Source: Pseudomonadota bacterium
Lineage (GTDB): Bacteria; Chloroflexota; UBA6077; JAJPHF01
DNA length: 64,000 nt
Assembly (NCBI GenBank): GCA_021325365.1
Contig: JAJPHF010000123.1
Coordinates: 7,788 to 71,787, forward strand
Direction: 5' to 3'
Below, in pieces: positions 8,060 to 15,355 of this stretch; position 1 is the stretch's first letter, and the number at the start of each line of letters is the position of its first letter. A model generated the notes under the pieces. It saw only the letters and a program-made list of their open reading frames with translations. It made no database searches and was not told the origin of the DNA. The position numbers were made by a program, and so were the translations under genes.

Positions 8060-9647
8060 TGGCGCTCCTCTCCCGATGCGGCAGGCTGCTGGTCGCGGCG
8101 GCGCCCGCCCTCACCCCCCGCCCTCTCCCAGAGGGAGAGGGGGCTATCGCCCTCGCCCCCCGCCCTCTCCCCGTGGGAGAGGGGGCTGGCGTCCCCAGCG
8201 AGTGGGCGCCATCGCCTGGGCGGTCCTCGTGCTCCCCCCAAGATTGGGGGGCCGAGGGCGCCAGGGCCTGGACGGCGGCGCGGAAGCGCGCGCCGCGCTC
8301 CTCGAAGTCGCGGAACTGATCGTAGCTGGTGCAGCCCGGCGCGAGCAGGACCACGTCGCCCGGCCGGGCCAGCTCGTGCGCTCGCGCGATGGCCGCGTCC
8401 AGCGTGGCCGCGCGGTGCTGGGGCACCGCCGCCGCGCCGTGTGCTCGCGCCGCCGCGGCGATCAGGTCCTGCGCCTCGCCGAGCAACACGAGGTGGCGCA
8501 CCCGTCGCGCGACGACCGCCGCCCAGCGGTCCCAAGGCAGGTGTTTGTCGCGCCCGCCGGCCAGGAGCACGATCGGCGCGTCGAAGCTCTCCAGGGCGGC
8601 GATGCTGCGCTCCGGCGACGTGGCAATCGAGTCGTTCACGTAGCGCACACCGTCCACCTCACCCACGATCTCCAGGCGGTGAGGGACGCCGGGGAATTCG
8701 GCCAGCGCGGCGCGGACGGCCTCCGGCGGGATGCCGGCCGCGGCGGCGATGGCGCACACGGCGAGGGCGTTCGCCAGGTTATGGCGGCCGAGCAGCCGCA
8801 GCACGGCGCGCGGGGCCACCCGCGTCTCCCGCCCGCCGCGCCGTACCACGAGCCAGTCGTCGGCCAGGTAGGCGCCCTCGACTGGCCCGGCCAGGCTGAA
8901 CCGCAGGCGACGCGCGGCGCCGGGCGCCGCCGCGGCGAGCGGGTCATCGGCGTTCAGCACGGCCCAATCGGCGGGCTGCTGGTGGGCGACGATCTGGTAC
9001 TTCGCGGCCGTATAGGCTTCCATGCTGGGGTGGCGGTCCAAGTGGTTGGGGGTGATGTTGGTGATGGCCGCGACGTGGGGGCTGCGCCGGAGCGGCTCGA
9101 GCTGGAAGCTGCTCAGCTCCAGCACGACCCAGGCCGCGGGCGTGATCTCGGGCAAGCGGCCGAGCAGCGGCACGCCGATGTTGCCGCCCACGAACACGGT
9201 GCGGCCGGCGCGGCGGAACACCTCGCCCGTGAGCGCGGTCGTGGTGGTCTTGCCGCTGCTGCCGGTGATGCCCACGACGGGGGCCGGGCAGCGCGCCAGA
9301 AACAGCTCCGTGGCGCTGCTGAGCGCCAGGCCGCGCCGGCGCGCCTCGACGACCAGCGGCAGCTCGGGCGGCACGCCGGGGCTCAGGTAGAGCGTGTCCC
9401 GGTCGTCGAGCAGCGCCGGTGGATGCCCGCCGAGCGCGTAGCGGATGGGCAGCCCCTCCAGGCCGTCCAGCGACGCGGTCAGCTCGGTCGCCGGCCGCCG
9501 GTCCGTCACGCAGACGTCCGCGCCCGCGGCGACGAGGTAGCGCGCCAGATCGGTCCCTTCGCGCGCCAACCCGACGACCAACGCTCGCTGGCCGGCCAGC
9601 TGGGCATCGGGAGCCGGGCGCCGGGGGCCGGCGATGGGCATGGTCAT
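8052..9647 (-). CDS. murD: UDP-N-acetylmuramoylalanine-D-glutamate ligase MurD with a repeat-derived C-terminal tail
   Basis: Adds D-Glu to UDP-MurNAc-L-Ala. The core shows an N-terminal Rossmann-like segment (ALVVGLAREGTDLARYL), ATP loop ITGSSGKTTTTALTG near residue 135, ITNITPNHLDRHPSMEAY, LLGRHNLANALAVCAIA and YVNDSIATSPERSIAALE, ending with the usual DQFRDFEERGARFRAAVQAL at about residue 465. Typical MurD stops there. Here about 65 further residues contain two 14-residue repeats of the type APSPTGRGRGARAI, encoded by the GC-rich hairpin repeat at 8108-8191 that is intergenic elsewhere. The gene overlaps ftsI and ftsW, consistent with a coupled operon. Confidence 0.94.
   Translation of the reverse strand: MTMPIAGPRRPAPDAQLAGQRALVVGLAREGTDLARYLVAAGADVCVTDRRPATELTASLDGLEGLPIRYALGGHPPALLDDRDTLYLSPGVPPELPLVVEARRRGLALSSATELFLARCPAPVVGITGSSGKTTTTALTGEVFRRAGRTVFVGGNIGVPLLGRLPEITPAAWVVLELSSFQLEPLRRSPHVAAITNITPNHLDRHPSMEAYTAAKYQIVAHQQPADWAVLNADDPLAAAAPGAARRLRFSLAGPVEGAYLADDWLVVRRGGRETRVAPRAVLRLLGRHNLANALAVCAIAAAAGIPPEAVRAALAEFPGVPHRLEIVGEVDGVRYVNDSIATSPERSIAALESFDAPIVLLAGGRDKHLPWDRWAAVVARRVRHLVLLGEAQDLIAAAARAHGAAAVPQHRAATLDAAIARAHELARPGDVVLLAPGCTSYDQFRDFEERGARFRAAVQALAPSAPQSWGEHEDRPGDGAHSLGTPAPSPTGRGRGARAIAPSPSGRGRGVRAGAAATSSLPHRERSAND
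8108..8191. repeat. Two 42-bp GC-rich hairpin repeats inside the murD 3' coding end
   Basis: Units begin at 8108 and 8150 (period 42 bp, 14 codons). Each has a CCCTCTCCC arm facing GGGAGAGGG. The same unit type occurs between genes at 29437-29525, and a larger related hairpin is at 59528-59563. Here it lies in frame in murD and lengthens the protein tail. Confidence 0.8.
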
Positions 9648-11506
9648 TGGCGCGCTCCGTTCAGCGGCACCGCCGTCGGCCGGGCGACCGGCGCCTGGGC
9701 CGGGGCTCCCGCCGTCTGGCCCCCGACGGCTGGCCCCGGGCCGCCGCTCGGGCTCCGGGGCGCGGGCGTCGGCGTGGGCACCGGCTCCTCGGGGGGGATT
9801 CGCAGGTGGGTGAACAGCTCCTCCGCCATCGCCTTGAACACCGGGGTGGCCGCGGCGCCACCGTAGAGCGCCTCCGGCGCGTCGATACGGACCAGCATGA
9901 TCCAGCGCGGGTTGTTCGCCGGCCCGAAGCCGATCTGCGACGCGTAGGTGCGGTTCAACTGGTAGCCGCCCGCCGTGGGGGTGTCGGCCGTGCCCGTCTT
10001 CGACGCGATCGTGTAGCCCGGAATCCGGTACTGCATCGCCGCCGGCTGCTTCCAGACCGAGATCATCATGTCGGTCATCTGCGCGGCGGTGCGGGACGAG
10101 ACGACGCGGCGCACCGCCTCGGGCTCGACCGGCGTGACCTCGTCGCCGCGCCGCAGCTCCTTCACGAGCATCGGCTTCATCATCACGCCGTCGTTGGCAA
10201 GCGCGGAGATGGCGGTGATCATCTGCAAAGGCGTCACCGACATGCCCTGGCCGAACGAGTTGGTGGCCAGGTCCACGTTCGTCCAGCCCGGATCAGCGGG
10301 CGTGCGGTAGCTGCCCGCGGCCTCGCCCGGCAGGCCCACGCCGGTCGGCTGGCCGAAGCCGAACAGGTCGAAATACTTGTAGAAGCGGTCGGGCCCGAGC
10401 GTGCGGCTGACGAACGCGGCGCCAACGTTGGCCGAGTTGATGAGCACCTCGCGCATCGTCTCCAGGCCGTGGCCCGCGTGGTCCCAGTTGCTGATCCGCA
10501 CGCCGTCCACCAGCACCGAGCCGTTGTCCTGGACGGTGGTATCGGGCGTGACCAGGCCCTCTTCGAGCCCGCCGCTCATCGTCACGAGCTTGACGACCGA
10601 GCCCGGCTCGTACACGTCGGTGACGATGGTTGGCTTCTGGAGCGCCGCCTGATCCGGGCGCGGCGGCTCCGTCACGTTGTAGGTCGGGTAGCTCGCCGCC
10701 GCCAGGATGGCGCCGGTGGTCGGGTCCATGATGATCAGCTTGCCGCCCACCGCCTTGTTCTCGCGGACGCCGCGCTCCAGCTCGCGCTCGGCGACACGCT
10801 GCAAGTAGCGGTCGATCGTGAGCACGAGGTCGGCGCCGTCGCGGGGCGGCACGAACTCGCGGCGGGCGACGGCGATCTCCTGGCCGGTGGTGTCGCGGGC
10901 GCTAATGAGGCGCCCCGCGTCGCCGTGCAGCTCGTCGTCGAAGCTCAGCTCCAGTCCCGCCAGGCCGTGGGCGTCGACCCCGATGAAGCCAAGGATCTGC
11001 GCGGCGAGGCTGCCCTCCGGGTAGTCGCGGTAGGGCGTGGGCTGGAGGTAGATGCCGGGCAGGTGCAGTGCCGAGATGCTCGCGCTCAGGCTGGCGGGCA
11101 GGCGCCCCCGGATCAGCGAGGCGATGCGGTTTTGCGGGTCGATCTTCGCCCGCACCTCCGGGACGGGCATCTCGAGCAGCGGCGCGAGCGCGGCGGCCGT
11201 GCCGTCGGGGTCCTTCACGCCCGGACCGTAGGCATACAGGTTGTCATACATGACGCTGATGGCGAGGGGGCGGCGGCCGGTATCCAGGATGGCGCCGCGC
11301 TTAGGGTGGATGATCTGGTCCTCGACCTGCTCGTCGTCGGCCAGGCTCTGGAAGCGATCGTGCTCCAGCACCTGGTAGGTGTACAGGCGAGCAAACACGA
11401 CGCTCGCGCACGCCATGATGGCGATGCCGAGCACCCACAGGCGCCAGGTCGAGGCGATTGCCTCGCCGCTGATGACTCTCACAGGTCCCTGCTCAACGAC
11501 GCGCAC
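9644..11506 (-). CDS. ftsI: Septal class B penicillin-binding protein FtsI (PBP3-like transpeptidase)
   Basis: Cross-links septal peptidoglycan with FtsW. The 620-residue product has one N-terminal membrane segment (about 24-44), a dimerisation domain starting with HPKRGAILDTGRRPLA, and a transpeptidase domain with all three active-site motifs: SVVK in YEPGSVVKLVTMSGG (nucleophile Ser), SAN in LINSANVGAAF, and KTGT in ASKTGTADTPT. A Pro/Thr-rich low-complexity tail of about 50 residues follows; no PASTA repeats are visible. It overlaps murD by 4 bp and follows ftsL by 55 bp. The usual murE, murF and mraY genes between ftsI and murD are missing. Confidence 0.95.
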   Translation of the reverse strand: MRVVEQGPVRVISGEAIASTWRLWVLGIAIMACASVVFARLYTYQVLEHDRFQSLADDEQVEDQIIHPKRGAILDTGRRPLAISVMYDNLYAYGPGVKDPDGTAAALAPLLEMPVPEVRAKIDPQNRIASLIRGRLPASLSASISALHLPGIYLQPTPYRDYPEGSLAAQILGFIGVDAHGLAGLELSFDDELHGDAGRLISARDTTGQEIAVARREFVPPRDGADLVLTIDRYLQRVAERELERGVRENKAVGGKLIIMDPTTGAILAAASYPTYNVTEPPRPDQAALQKPTIVTDVYEPGSVVKLVTMSGGLEEGLVTPDTTVQDNGSVLVDGVRISNWDHAGHGLETMREVLINSANVGAAFVSRTLGPDRFYKYFDLFGFGQPTGVGLPGEAAGSYRTPADPGWTNVDLATNSFGQGMSVTPLQMITAISALANDGVMMKPMLVKELRRGDEVTPVEPEAVRRVVSSRTAAQMTDMMISVWKQPAAMQYRIPGYTIASKTGTADTPTAGGYQLNRTYASQIGFGPANNPRWIMLVRIDAPEALYGGAAATPVFKAMAEELFTHLRIPPEEPVPTPTPAPRSPSGGPGPAVGGQTAGAPAQAPVARPTAVPLNGARQ

Positions 11507-11561
11507 ACGGGTGTCCGCGGCAAGCGTTCGTCACGAATCTCGTGGGCCAGATCGCGAAACG

Positions 11562-12086
11562 TTACGGGCGCGCGTCAATAGGCGGCACGAGCTGCGCCAG
11601 CAGGCCGCGCCACAGCGCCAGCACGTCGCCGAACGCCGAGTGCGCCGGTTCGGTGCTCGGCGCGGCCGTCACCGTCGCGCTCGCCCCCTGGTCCGGCGCG
11701 GCGGCCGTGCCCGGGGGCACCTCGAGATAGGTGACGTGCGACGCCTTCTGCATCCCCAGGCGTTGTACCGCTTCCACCTCGATCCAGGCCAGGGACTGGA
11801 CCTTCGCCAGCTCCAGGTCGAGCTGCTCGTTGCGCTGGCGCCACTCGTCGCGCTCGCTGTGCAGGCGCTGCAAGTCGTAGCCCGACGTGGTGAAGCTGCC
11901 GAGCTGCATCGAGTACAGCAGCAGCGCCAGCCCGAAGCCGAGGATGCCGAGGGGCACCCAGGCGCGGCGCCGCTCGCGCAGCGGGCGCCCGACGCGGGCC
12001 GAGGCTTCCGCCTCCGGCTCCGGCTCCTCGTCCTCGACGTCCCAGTCGTCGACGGCGAGCGCGTGGCGCTGCGACCAGTGTCTCAT
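11562..12086 (-). CDS. ftsL: FtsL/DivIC-like septum formation protein
   Basis: A 174-residue bitopic protein: acidic/basic cytoplasmic N-terminus, one membrane segment at about residues 40-60 (VPLGILGFGLALLLYSM), then a coiled coil (DLQRLHSERDEWRQRNEQLD) and the short motif EVEAVQRLGMQKASHVTYLEV typical of the septum formation initiator family. FtsL and FtsB together activate FtsWI through FtsQ. Position between rsmH and ftsI is the classical ftsL slot. Overlap of its ATG with the rsmH stop (12083-12086) suggests coupling. Sequence conservation in this family is low, so the call leans on topology and synteny. The C-terminal 50 residues are low-complexity. Confidence 0.88.
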   Translation of the reverse strand: MRHWSQRHALAVDDWDVEDEEPEPEAEASARVGRPLRERRRAWVPLGILGFGLALLLYSMQLGSFTTSGYDLQRLHSERDEWRQRNEQLDLELAKVQSLAWIEVEAVQRLGMQKASHVTYLEVPPGTAAAPDQGASATVTAAPSTEPAHSAFGDVLALWRGLLAQLVPPIDARP

Positions 12087-13084
12087 GTGTCGCCTTCAGA
12101 TTCCGTCGCTAGGCGCTCGGCGGCGCGCAGCTTGGCGCTGCGCGCGCGCGGGTTGCGAGCGATCTCCACCTCGGATGGCACGATGGGCTTGCGCGTAGAC
12201 AGCCGGAGGCGCGGCGCCCGGGCGCAGACGCAGACGGGCAGGCCCGGGGGGCAGCGGCACTCGCCGCCGCTCTCGGTCCGCAAGAACTGCTTGACGATCC
12301 GGTCCTCCAGCGAGTGAAAGGTAATGACGACCAAGCGGCCGCCCGGCGCGAGCAGCTCCACGGCCGCCGCCAGCCCCAGGCGGAGGCTCTCTAGCTCATC
12401 GTTTACCGCGATGCGGAGCGCCTGAAACGTGCGCGTCGCCGGGTGCGTGCGGCCGCGCGGCGGCCCGAGCACGCGCTCCACCACGGCCAGCAGGTCGCCC
12501 GTCGTCCGCAGCGGTCCGCGTTCGCGCGCCCCGACGAGGGCGCGGGCCAGCCGCCCGGCCGCCGGCTCCTCACCGTAGCGCGACAGGACGTCGCGCAGCG
12601 CGGCCTCGCTGCTATTCGCCAGCAACGCGGCCGCCGGCTCGCCCGTCGTGGGATCGAAGCGCATGTCCAACGGCTCGTCGCGGCGGAACGAGAAGCCGCG
12701 GCCCGAGGCTTCCAGCGTGTCCGACGAGAGCCCCAAGTCGAACAGGATGCCGTCGACGGCGGCGAACCGTGCCGCCGCGGCACAGCGGCCCACGTCTCGG
12801 AAGTTCGCGTGGCACAGCCGCACACGGCTGCCGAACGGCGCCAGCCGCTCCTCGACACGAGCGAGCGCCGCCGGGTCGGCATCCAGCCCGAGCAGCTGCC
12901 CGGTTGGACTGGAGCGGAGCAGCACGCCCTCCGCGTGCCCGCCCCCGCCGACCGTGCAATCAATATACCGTTCTCCCGGTCGCGGCGCGAGAATTGCGAG
13001 CGTCTCGGCGTACAGCACCGGCGAGTGCTGAGTGGCGAGTGCTGCGTGCTGAGATGGGCCCAGCACTGGCAACGCAGCACTCAC
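12083..13084 (-). CDS. rsmH: 16S rRNA (cytosine(1402)-N(4))-methyltransferase RsmH (MraW)
   Basis: SAM-dependent methyltransferase acting on C1402 of 16S rRNA. Motifs: HSPVLYAETLAIL at the N-terminus, SAM loop DCTVGGGGHAEGVL, LGLDADPAAL, DLGLSSDTLEASGRGFSF and VITFHSLEDRIVKQFLR. I place the start at GTG 13084, whose G is shared with the TAG stop of mraZ (TAGTG), giving 333 aa; a longer frame to 13159 lies inside mraZ and is not supported. The first 20 residues (PSQHAALATQHS) come from the heptad repeat, another case of the repeat entering a coding start. Confidence 0.95.
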   Translation of the reverse strand: MSAALPVLGPSQHAALATQHSPVLYAETLAILAPRPGERYIDCTVGGGGHAEGVLLRSSPTGQLLGLDADPAALARVEERLAPFGSRVRLCHANFRDVGRCAAAARFAAVDGILFDLGLSSDTLEASGRGFSFRRDEPLDMRFDPTTGEPAAALLANSSEAALRDVLSRYGEEPAAGRLARALVGARERGPLRTTGDLLAVVERVLGPPRGRTHPATRTFQALRIAVNDELESLRLGLAAAVELLAPGGRLVVITFHSLEDRIVKQFLRTESGGECRCPPGLPVCVCARAPRLRLSTRKPIVPSEVEIARNPRARSAKLRAAERLATESEGDT

Positions 13085-13515
13085 TAGAGTCCCAGCTCCG
13101 AGAGGTGCTCGGCCAGCTCGGCGCTGTGCTCCTCGGCGGCCGTGCGCTCCTCGGCCCATTGGCTGCGATCCCAGATCTCAATGCGATTCAGGACGCCGGC
13201 CACGACGACGGCGTCTTGCAACCCGGCGTAGCCGCGCAAGAACGCCGGCACCAGCACTCGGCCCAAGCGGTCGAGCTGCGTGTCGACGGCGCCGGCGAAC
13301 AGCAGGCGCTGGAGCCGGCGGGCCTCGGCGTGCATCAGCGACAGCCGGCCGAGCTTGTCGGCGACGATCTGCCACTCGGCCATGGGCCAGGCGAACAAGC
13401 AGCGGTCGAGTCCTCGGGTGAGGACGAGCCCCTGGCCGAGCTCCGGGCGAAACTTTGCCGGAATGGCCAGACGCCCTTTATCGTCCAGGCTGTGCTCGAA
13501 CTCGCCGAGGAACAC
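13084..13515 (-). CDS. mraZ: Transcriptional regulator MraZ
   Basis: Ring-forming AbrB-like DNA-binding protein, first gene of the division cluster and in other bacteria a repressor of its own operon. The 143-residue product has two SpoVT-AbrB halves, each with the DxxGR signature: DDKGRLAIP near residue 11 and DRLGRVLVP near residue 82. The start codon is GTG at 13515. Upstream lie a promoter (13571-13600) and five GTGG boxes (13526-13570). The downstream rsmH start shares a base with the mraZ stop. Autoregulation is an inference from the known family plus the repeats. Confidence 0.96.
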   Translation of the reverse strand: MFLGEFEHSLDDKGRLAIPAKFRPELGQGLVLTRGLDRCLFAWPMAEWQIVADKLGRLSLMHAEARRLQRLLFAGAVDTQLDRLGRVLVPAFLRGYAGLQDAVVVAGVLNRIEIWDRSQWAEERTAAEEHSAELAEHLSELGL

Positions 13516-13525
13516 CGTCGGTTAT

Positions 13526-13570
13526 CCACCGCCCTTCCACTTATCCCCACAGTTATCCACAACGTGCCAC
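13526..13570 (-). promoter_or_regulatory. Probable MraZ operator: five GTGG boxes at 10-bp spacing (also DnaA-box-like)
   Basis: Read on the minus strand, GTGG begins at 13570, 13560, 13550, 13540 and 13529, giving spacings of 10, 10, 10 and 11 bp. Known MraZ operators are short G-rich direct repeats one helical turn apart just upstream of mraZ, so position and period fit. The boxes sit immediately downstream of the -10 hexamer, where a bound protein would block initiation. On the plus strand the same DNA reads TTATCCACC (13522), TTATCCCCA (13541) and TTATCCACA (13553), the last a perfect DnaA box. Confidence 0.72.
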
Positions 13571-13600
13571 ATTCTAGGCACCCCCTTCCGCGAGCGGCAA
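13571..13600 (-). promoter_or_regulatory. Promoter of the mraZ-ftsZ cluster
   Basis: Minus strand: -35 TTGCCG (13595-13600), 18-bp spacer, -10 TAGAAT (13571-13576). The predicted start point falls about 7 bp downstream, inside the GTGG array and roughly 50 bp before the mraZ GTG codon. It is the only good sigma-70-type match I found upstream of the cluster. Confidence 0.6.
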
Positions 13601-13915
13601 GGTTGGACCCCGCGTAAGATTTGATTCGCGCACTCGCGCCATTACGCGCCGGGCGCACCATAAGCGGTGAACAGATGCTCGCGGGTCCGTCTTCCTGGCG
13701 CCCGCTACAGCGGCTTGCAGCTTCGGTGAACAGTCGCTGGCGACGGGGTGGCGGCCACGAGAGCCGCCCTACGACACATCGGCTGCTCGCCTGGCGCGCA
13801 AACGGCGCTCAGGCCGTGCGAGGGTAGCCCGGGGGCGCGGCCGGCGGGCGGCGCGCGGCCCCGGGCGGAAGCGGCAGCGCCCGGTGGGAGAAAGTGGGAG
13901 GCGGGTGGGCGGCGA
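13601..13915. other. Intergenic region upstream of the mraZ promoter
   Basis: About 315 bp between the 3' end of the exonuclease gene and the mraZ promoter. It is GC-rich with no supported reading frame. The decamer CGGTGAACAG occurs twice (near 13665 and 13724). No terminator with a T-tract is visible for the exonuclease gene. Confidence 0.4.
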
Positions 13916-14527
13916 TCAGGTAGTGGCGGGCGCGGTCGCGTCCGGGGACGCCCCGCCTTCGGGCTCGGCGCTGAGGATACCCTCGGGGCGCACGACGGGC
14001 CAGCGCATGACCGCTTGAAAGACCGCGGCGGCCTCGCGCGCGTCGGCCAGCGCGACGTGGGAGCCAGCGCCGGGGACGCCGAGCAGGCGACGGGCGGCGC
14101 TGTGATCGTAGTCCCAGGGCAGCCCCAGCCGGCCGACGACGACGCTGTTCAGCTCGACGTGCCGGTAGTGGAAGGGCGACGCCAGATCGCAGGTGCGGTA
14201 GGCGGTCTCCAGGTGCTCCAGGTCCGCGCCGCAGGTCCAGCCCACGTAGAGCGCCGTGTCCTCGCCCCGCAACGCCTCGACCCAGCGCACGAACGCCGGG
14301 ATCGCCTCGGCGAGGGGCGTGCCGCCCGCCAGCAGGTGCTGCTGGTGCGCGCGCACCCAGTCGCTCGCCCGCTCGGGGTGCTCGGCGGCCACGCGCATCG
14401 CCCATTCCTCGCGCACGGCGTATTCGGCGTCGAGCGCGACGGCCCCAATCTCCAGAATCTCATGGTAGCCCGGCACGAAGCCGCTGAACTCCAGGTCGAC
14501 GACAAAGAACTGCACCTTACTCCTCAT
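13916..14527 (-). CDS. DEDDh 3'-5' exonuclease (DnaQ/RNase T-like)
   Basis: A 203-residue product of the exonuclease fold. Exo I is VVDLEFSG (Asp and Glu metal ligands, near residue 9), followed by HEILEIGAVALD; the Exo III block is HVALADAREAAAVF near 165, with the His-x4-Asp pattern. It could be a DnaQ-type proofreading-like nuclease or an oligoribonuclease relative; substrate cannot be told. The ATG at 14527 overlaps the preceding hpt/rec gene; a GTG at 14515 follows a GAGGAG ribosome-binding site by 4 bp and would give the more family-like start MQFFVVDLEF. It is at the end of the chemosensory operon, probably by read-through and not by shared function. Confidence 0.85.
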   Translation of the reverse strand: MRSKVQFFVVDLEFSGFVPGYHEILEIGAVALDAEYAVREEWAMRVAAEHPERASDWVRAHQQHLLAGGTPLAEAIPAFVRWVEALRGEDTALYVGWTCGADLEHLETAYRTCDLASPFHYRHVELNSVVVGRLGLPWDYDHSAARRLLGVPGAGSHVALADAREAAAVFQAVMRWPVVRPEGILSAEPEGGASPDATAPATT

Positions 14528-15353
14528 GCCGCGGCAACAGCTCGCGGGCCGCCTCCAGCAGCCGCCGCTCCCCGGAGGCGCCCTTGCGAATGTACGCCTG
14601 GACGCCGACCGCGGCGGCGCGCTCGCGGTTGACGGGGTTCTCGTCGCTGCTCATCACGATGATCGGCAGCGCCGCGCCGCGGCCCTGCTGCCGCAACGCG
14701 GCCGCCAGGTCCAGGCCCCGCAGCCCGCGCGTCTCGATTCCCGTAACCAGCAGGTGATACGGCTCCCGCAGCGCCCGTGCCAGCGCCTCGGCGCCGTCGG
14801 CGAGCGCCTCGACCGTGTAGCCGGCCTCGGTGAGCAACATGGACTCTAGCATACGCACGGTGGGCGAGTCCTCCACGAGCAACGCGCGCGGCGCGGGGGA
14901 TAGGGGTGCGGGGGAAGGGGGCCGCGCGGCGCCCGCGGCGGTCGGCGTTGGCCCACTGTTCCCCCCGGCCCCGCCCCGAGCCCTCGCGCGCAGGGCGGTT
15001 ACGAGCGGCGTGATACGGGGGTCGTCGGAGGGCGCGTCGGGGGTGGCGCGGGCGACGAGATCGCGCAGCACATCGGTGGCCTGGAACAACAGGTCGGCGC
15101 TGGCGGGGTCCAGGGCGGCGCCGCGATCGCGCAGGCGCCCCAGCTCGTCCTCCATCGCGTGGGCCAGGCCCTGCACGTCGGCGAGGCCGAGCATCGCCGC
15201 GCCGCCCTTGATCGTGTGCGCCGACAGGAACATCGCGCGGATGGGCGCTGGGTCCGCGGGGTCGCGCTCCAGCTGCAGGAGCTGGTCGTCGAGGGCGCGG
15301 AGATGCTCTTCGGCCTCGGCGCGAAACTCGTCGAGGTACGCCCAGGCGTCCAT
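14517..15353 (-). CDS. Hpt-receiver protein with a degenerate receiver
   Basis: Two-domain signalling protein of 278 residues. The N-terminal Hpt domain carries the phosphorylatable His in SAHTIKGGAAM (His46). After a Pro/Ala-rich linker (about 120-160) comes a CheY-like receiver starting ALLVEDSPTVRML. The acidic pocket (ED), switch Ser (VMSSDE) and Lys (IRKG) are kept, but the segment that should hold the phospho-acceptor Asp reads LLVTGIETRG, with Gly (codon GGA) where VTDxxMP is expected. It may therefore be a non-phosphorylated pseudo-receiver. I chose ATG 15353, 2 bp after cheB; a longer frame runs inside cheB in another frame. Confidence 0.85.
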   Translation of the reverse strand: MDAWAYLDEFRAEAEEHLRALDDQLLQLERDPADPAPIRAMFLSAHTIKGGAAMLGLADVQGLAHAMEDELGRLRDRGAALDPASADLLFQATDVLRDLVARATPDAPSDDPRITPLVTALRARARGGAGGNSGPTPTAAGAARPPSPAPLSPAPRALLVEDSPTVRMLESMLLTEAGYTVEALADGAEALARALREPYHLLVTGIETRGLRGLDLAAALRQQGRGAALPIIVMSSDENPVNRERAAAVGVQAYIRKGASGERRLLEAARELLPRHEE

Positions 15354-15355
15354 CG

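Noticed and set aside
854..12317. Long plus-strand reading frames opposite the division cluster (for example 854-1843, 6305-8899, 9419-11581)
   Set aside because: They are antisense shadows produced by high GC third positions; their translations are low-complexity and lack domains, while the minus strand encodes intact known proteins.
13500..13600. oriC at the DnaA-box-like cluster
   Set aside because: No AT-rich unwinding region, dnaA or dnaN nearby; GTGG periodicity and position fit an MraZ operator better. Kept as a secondary observation.
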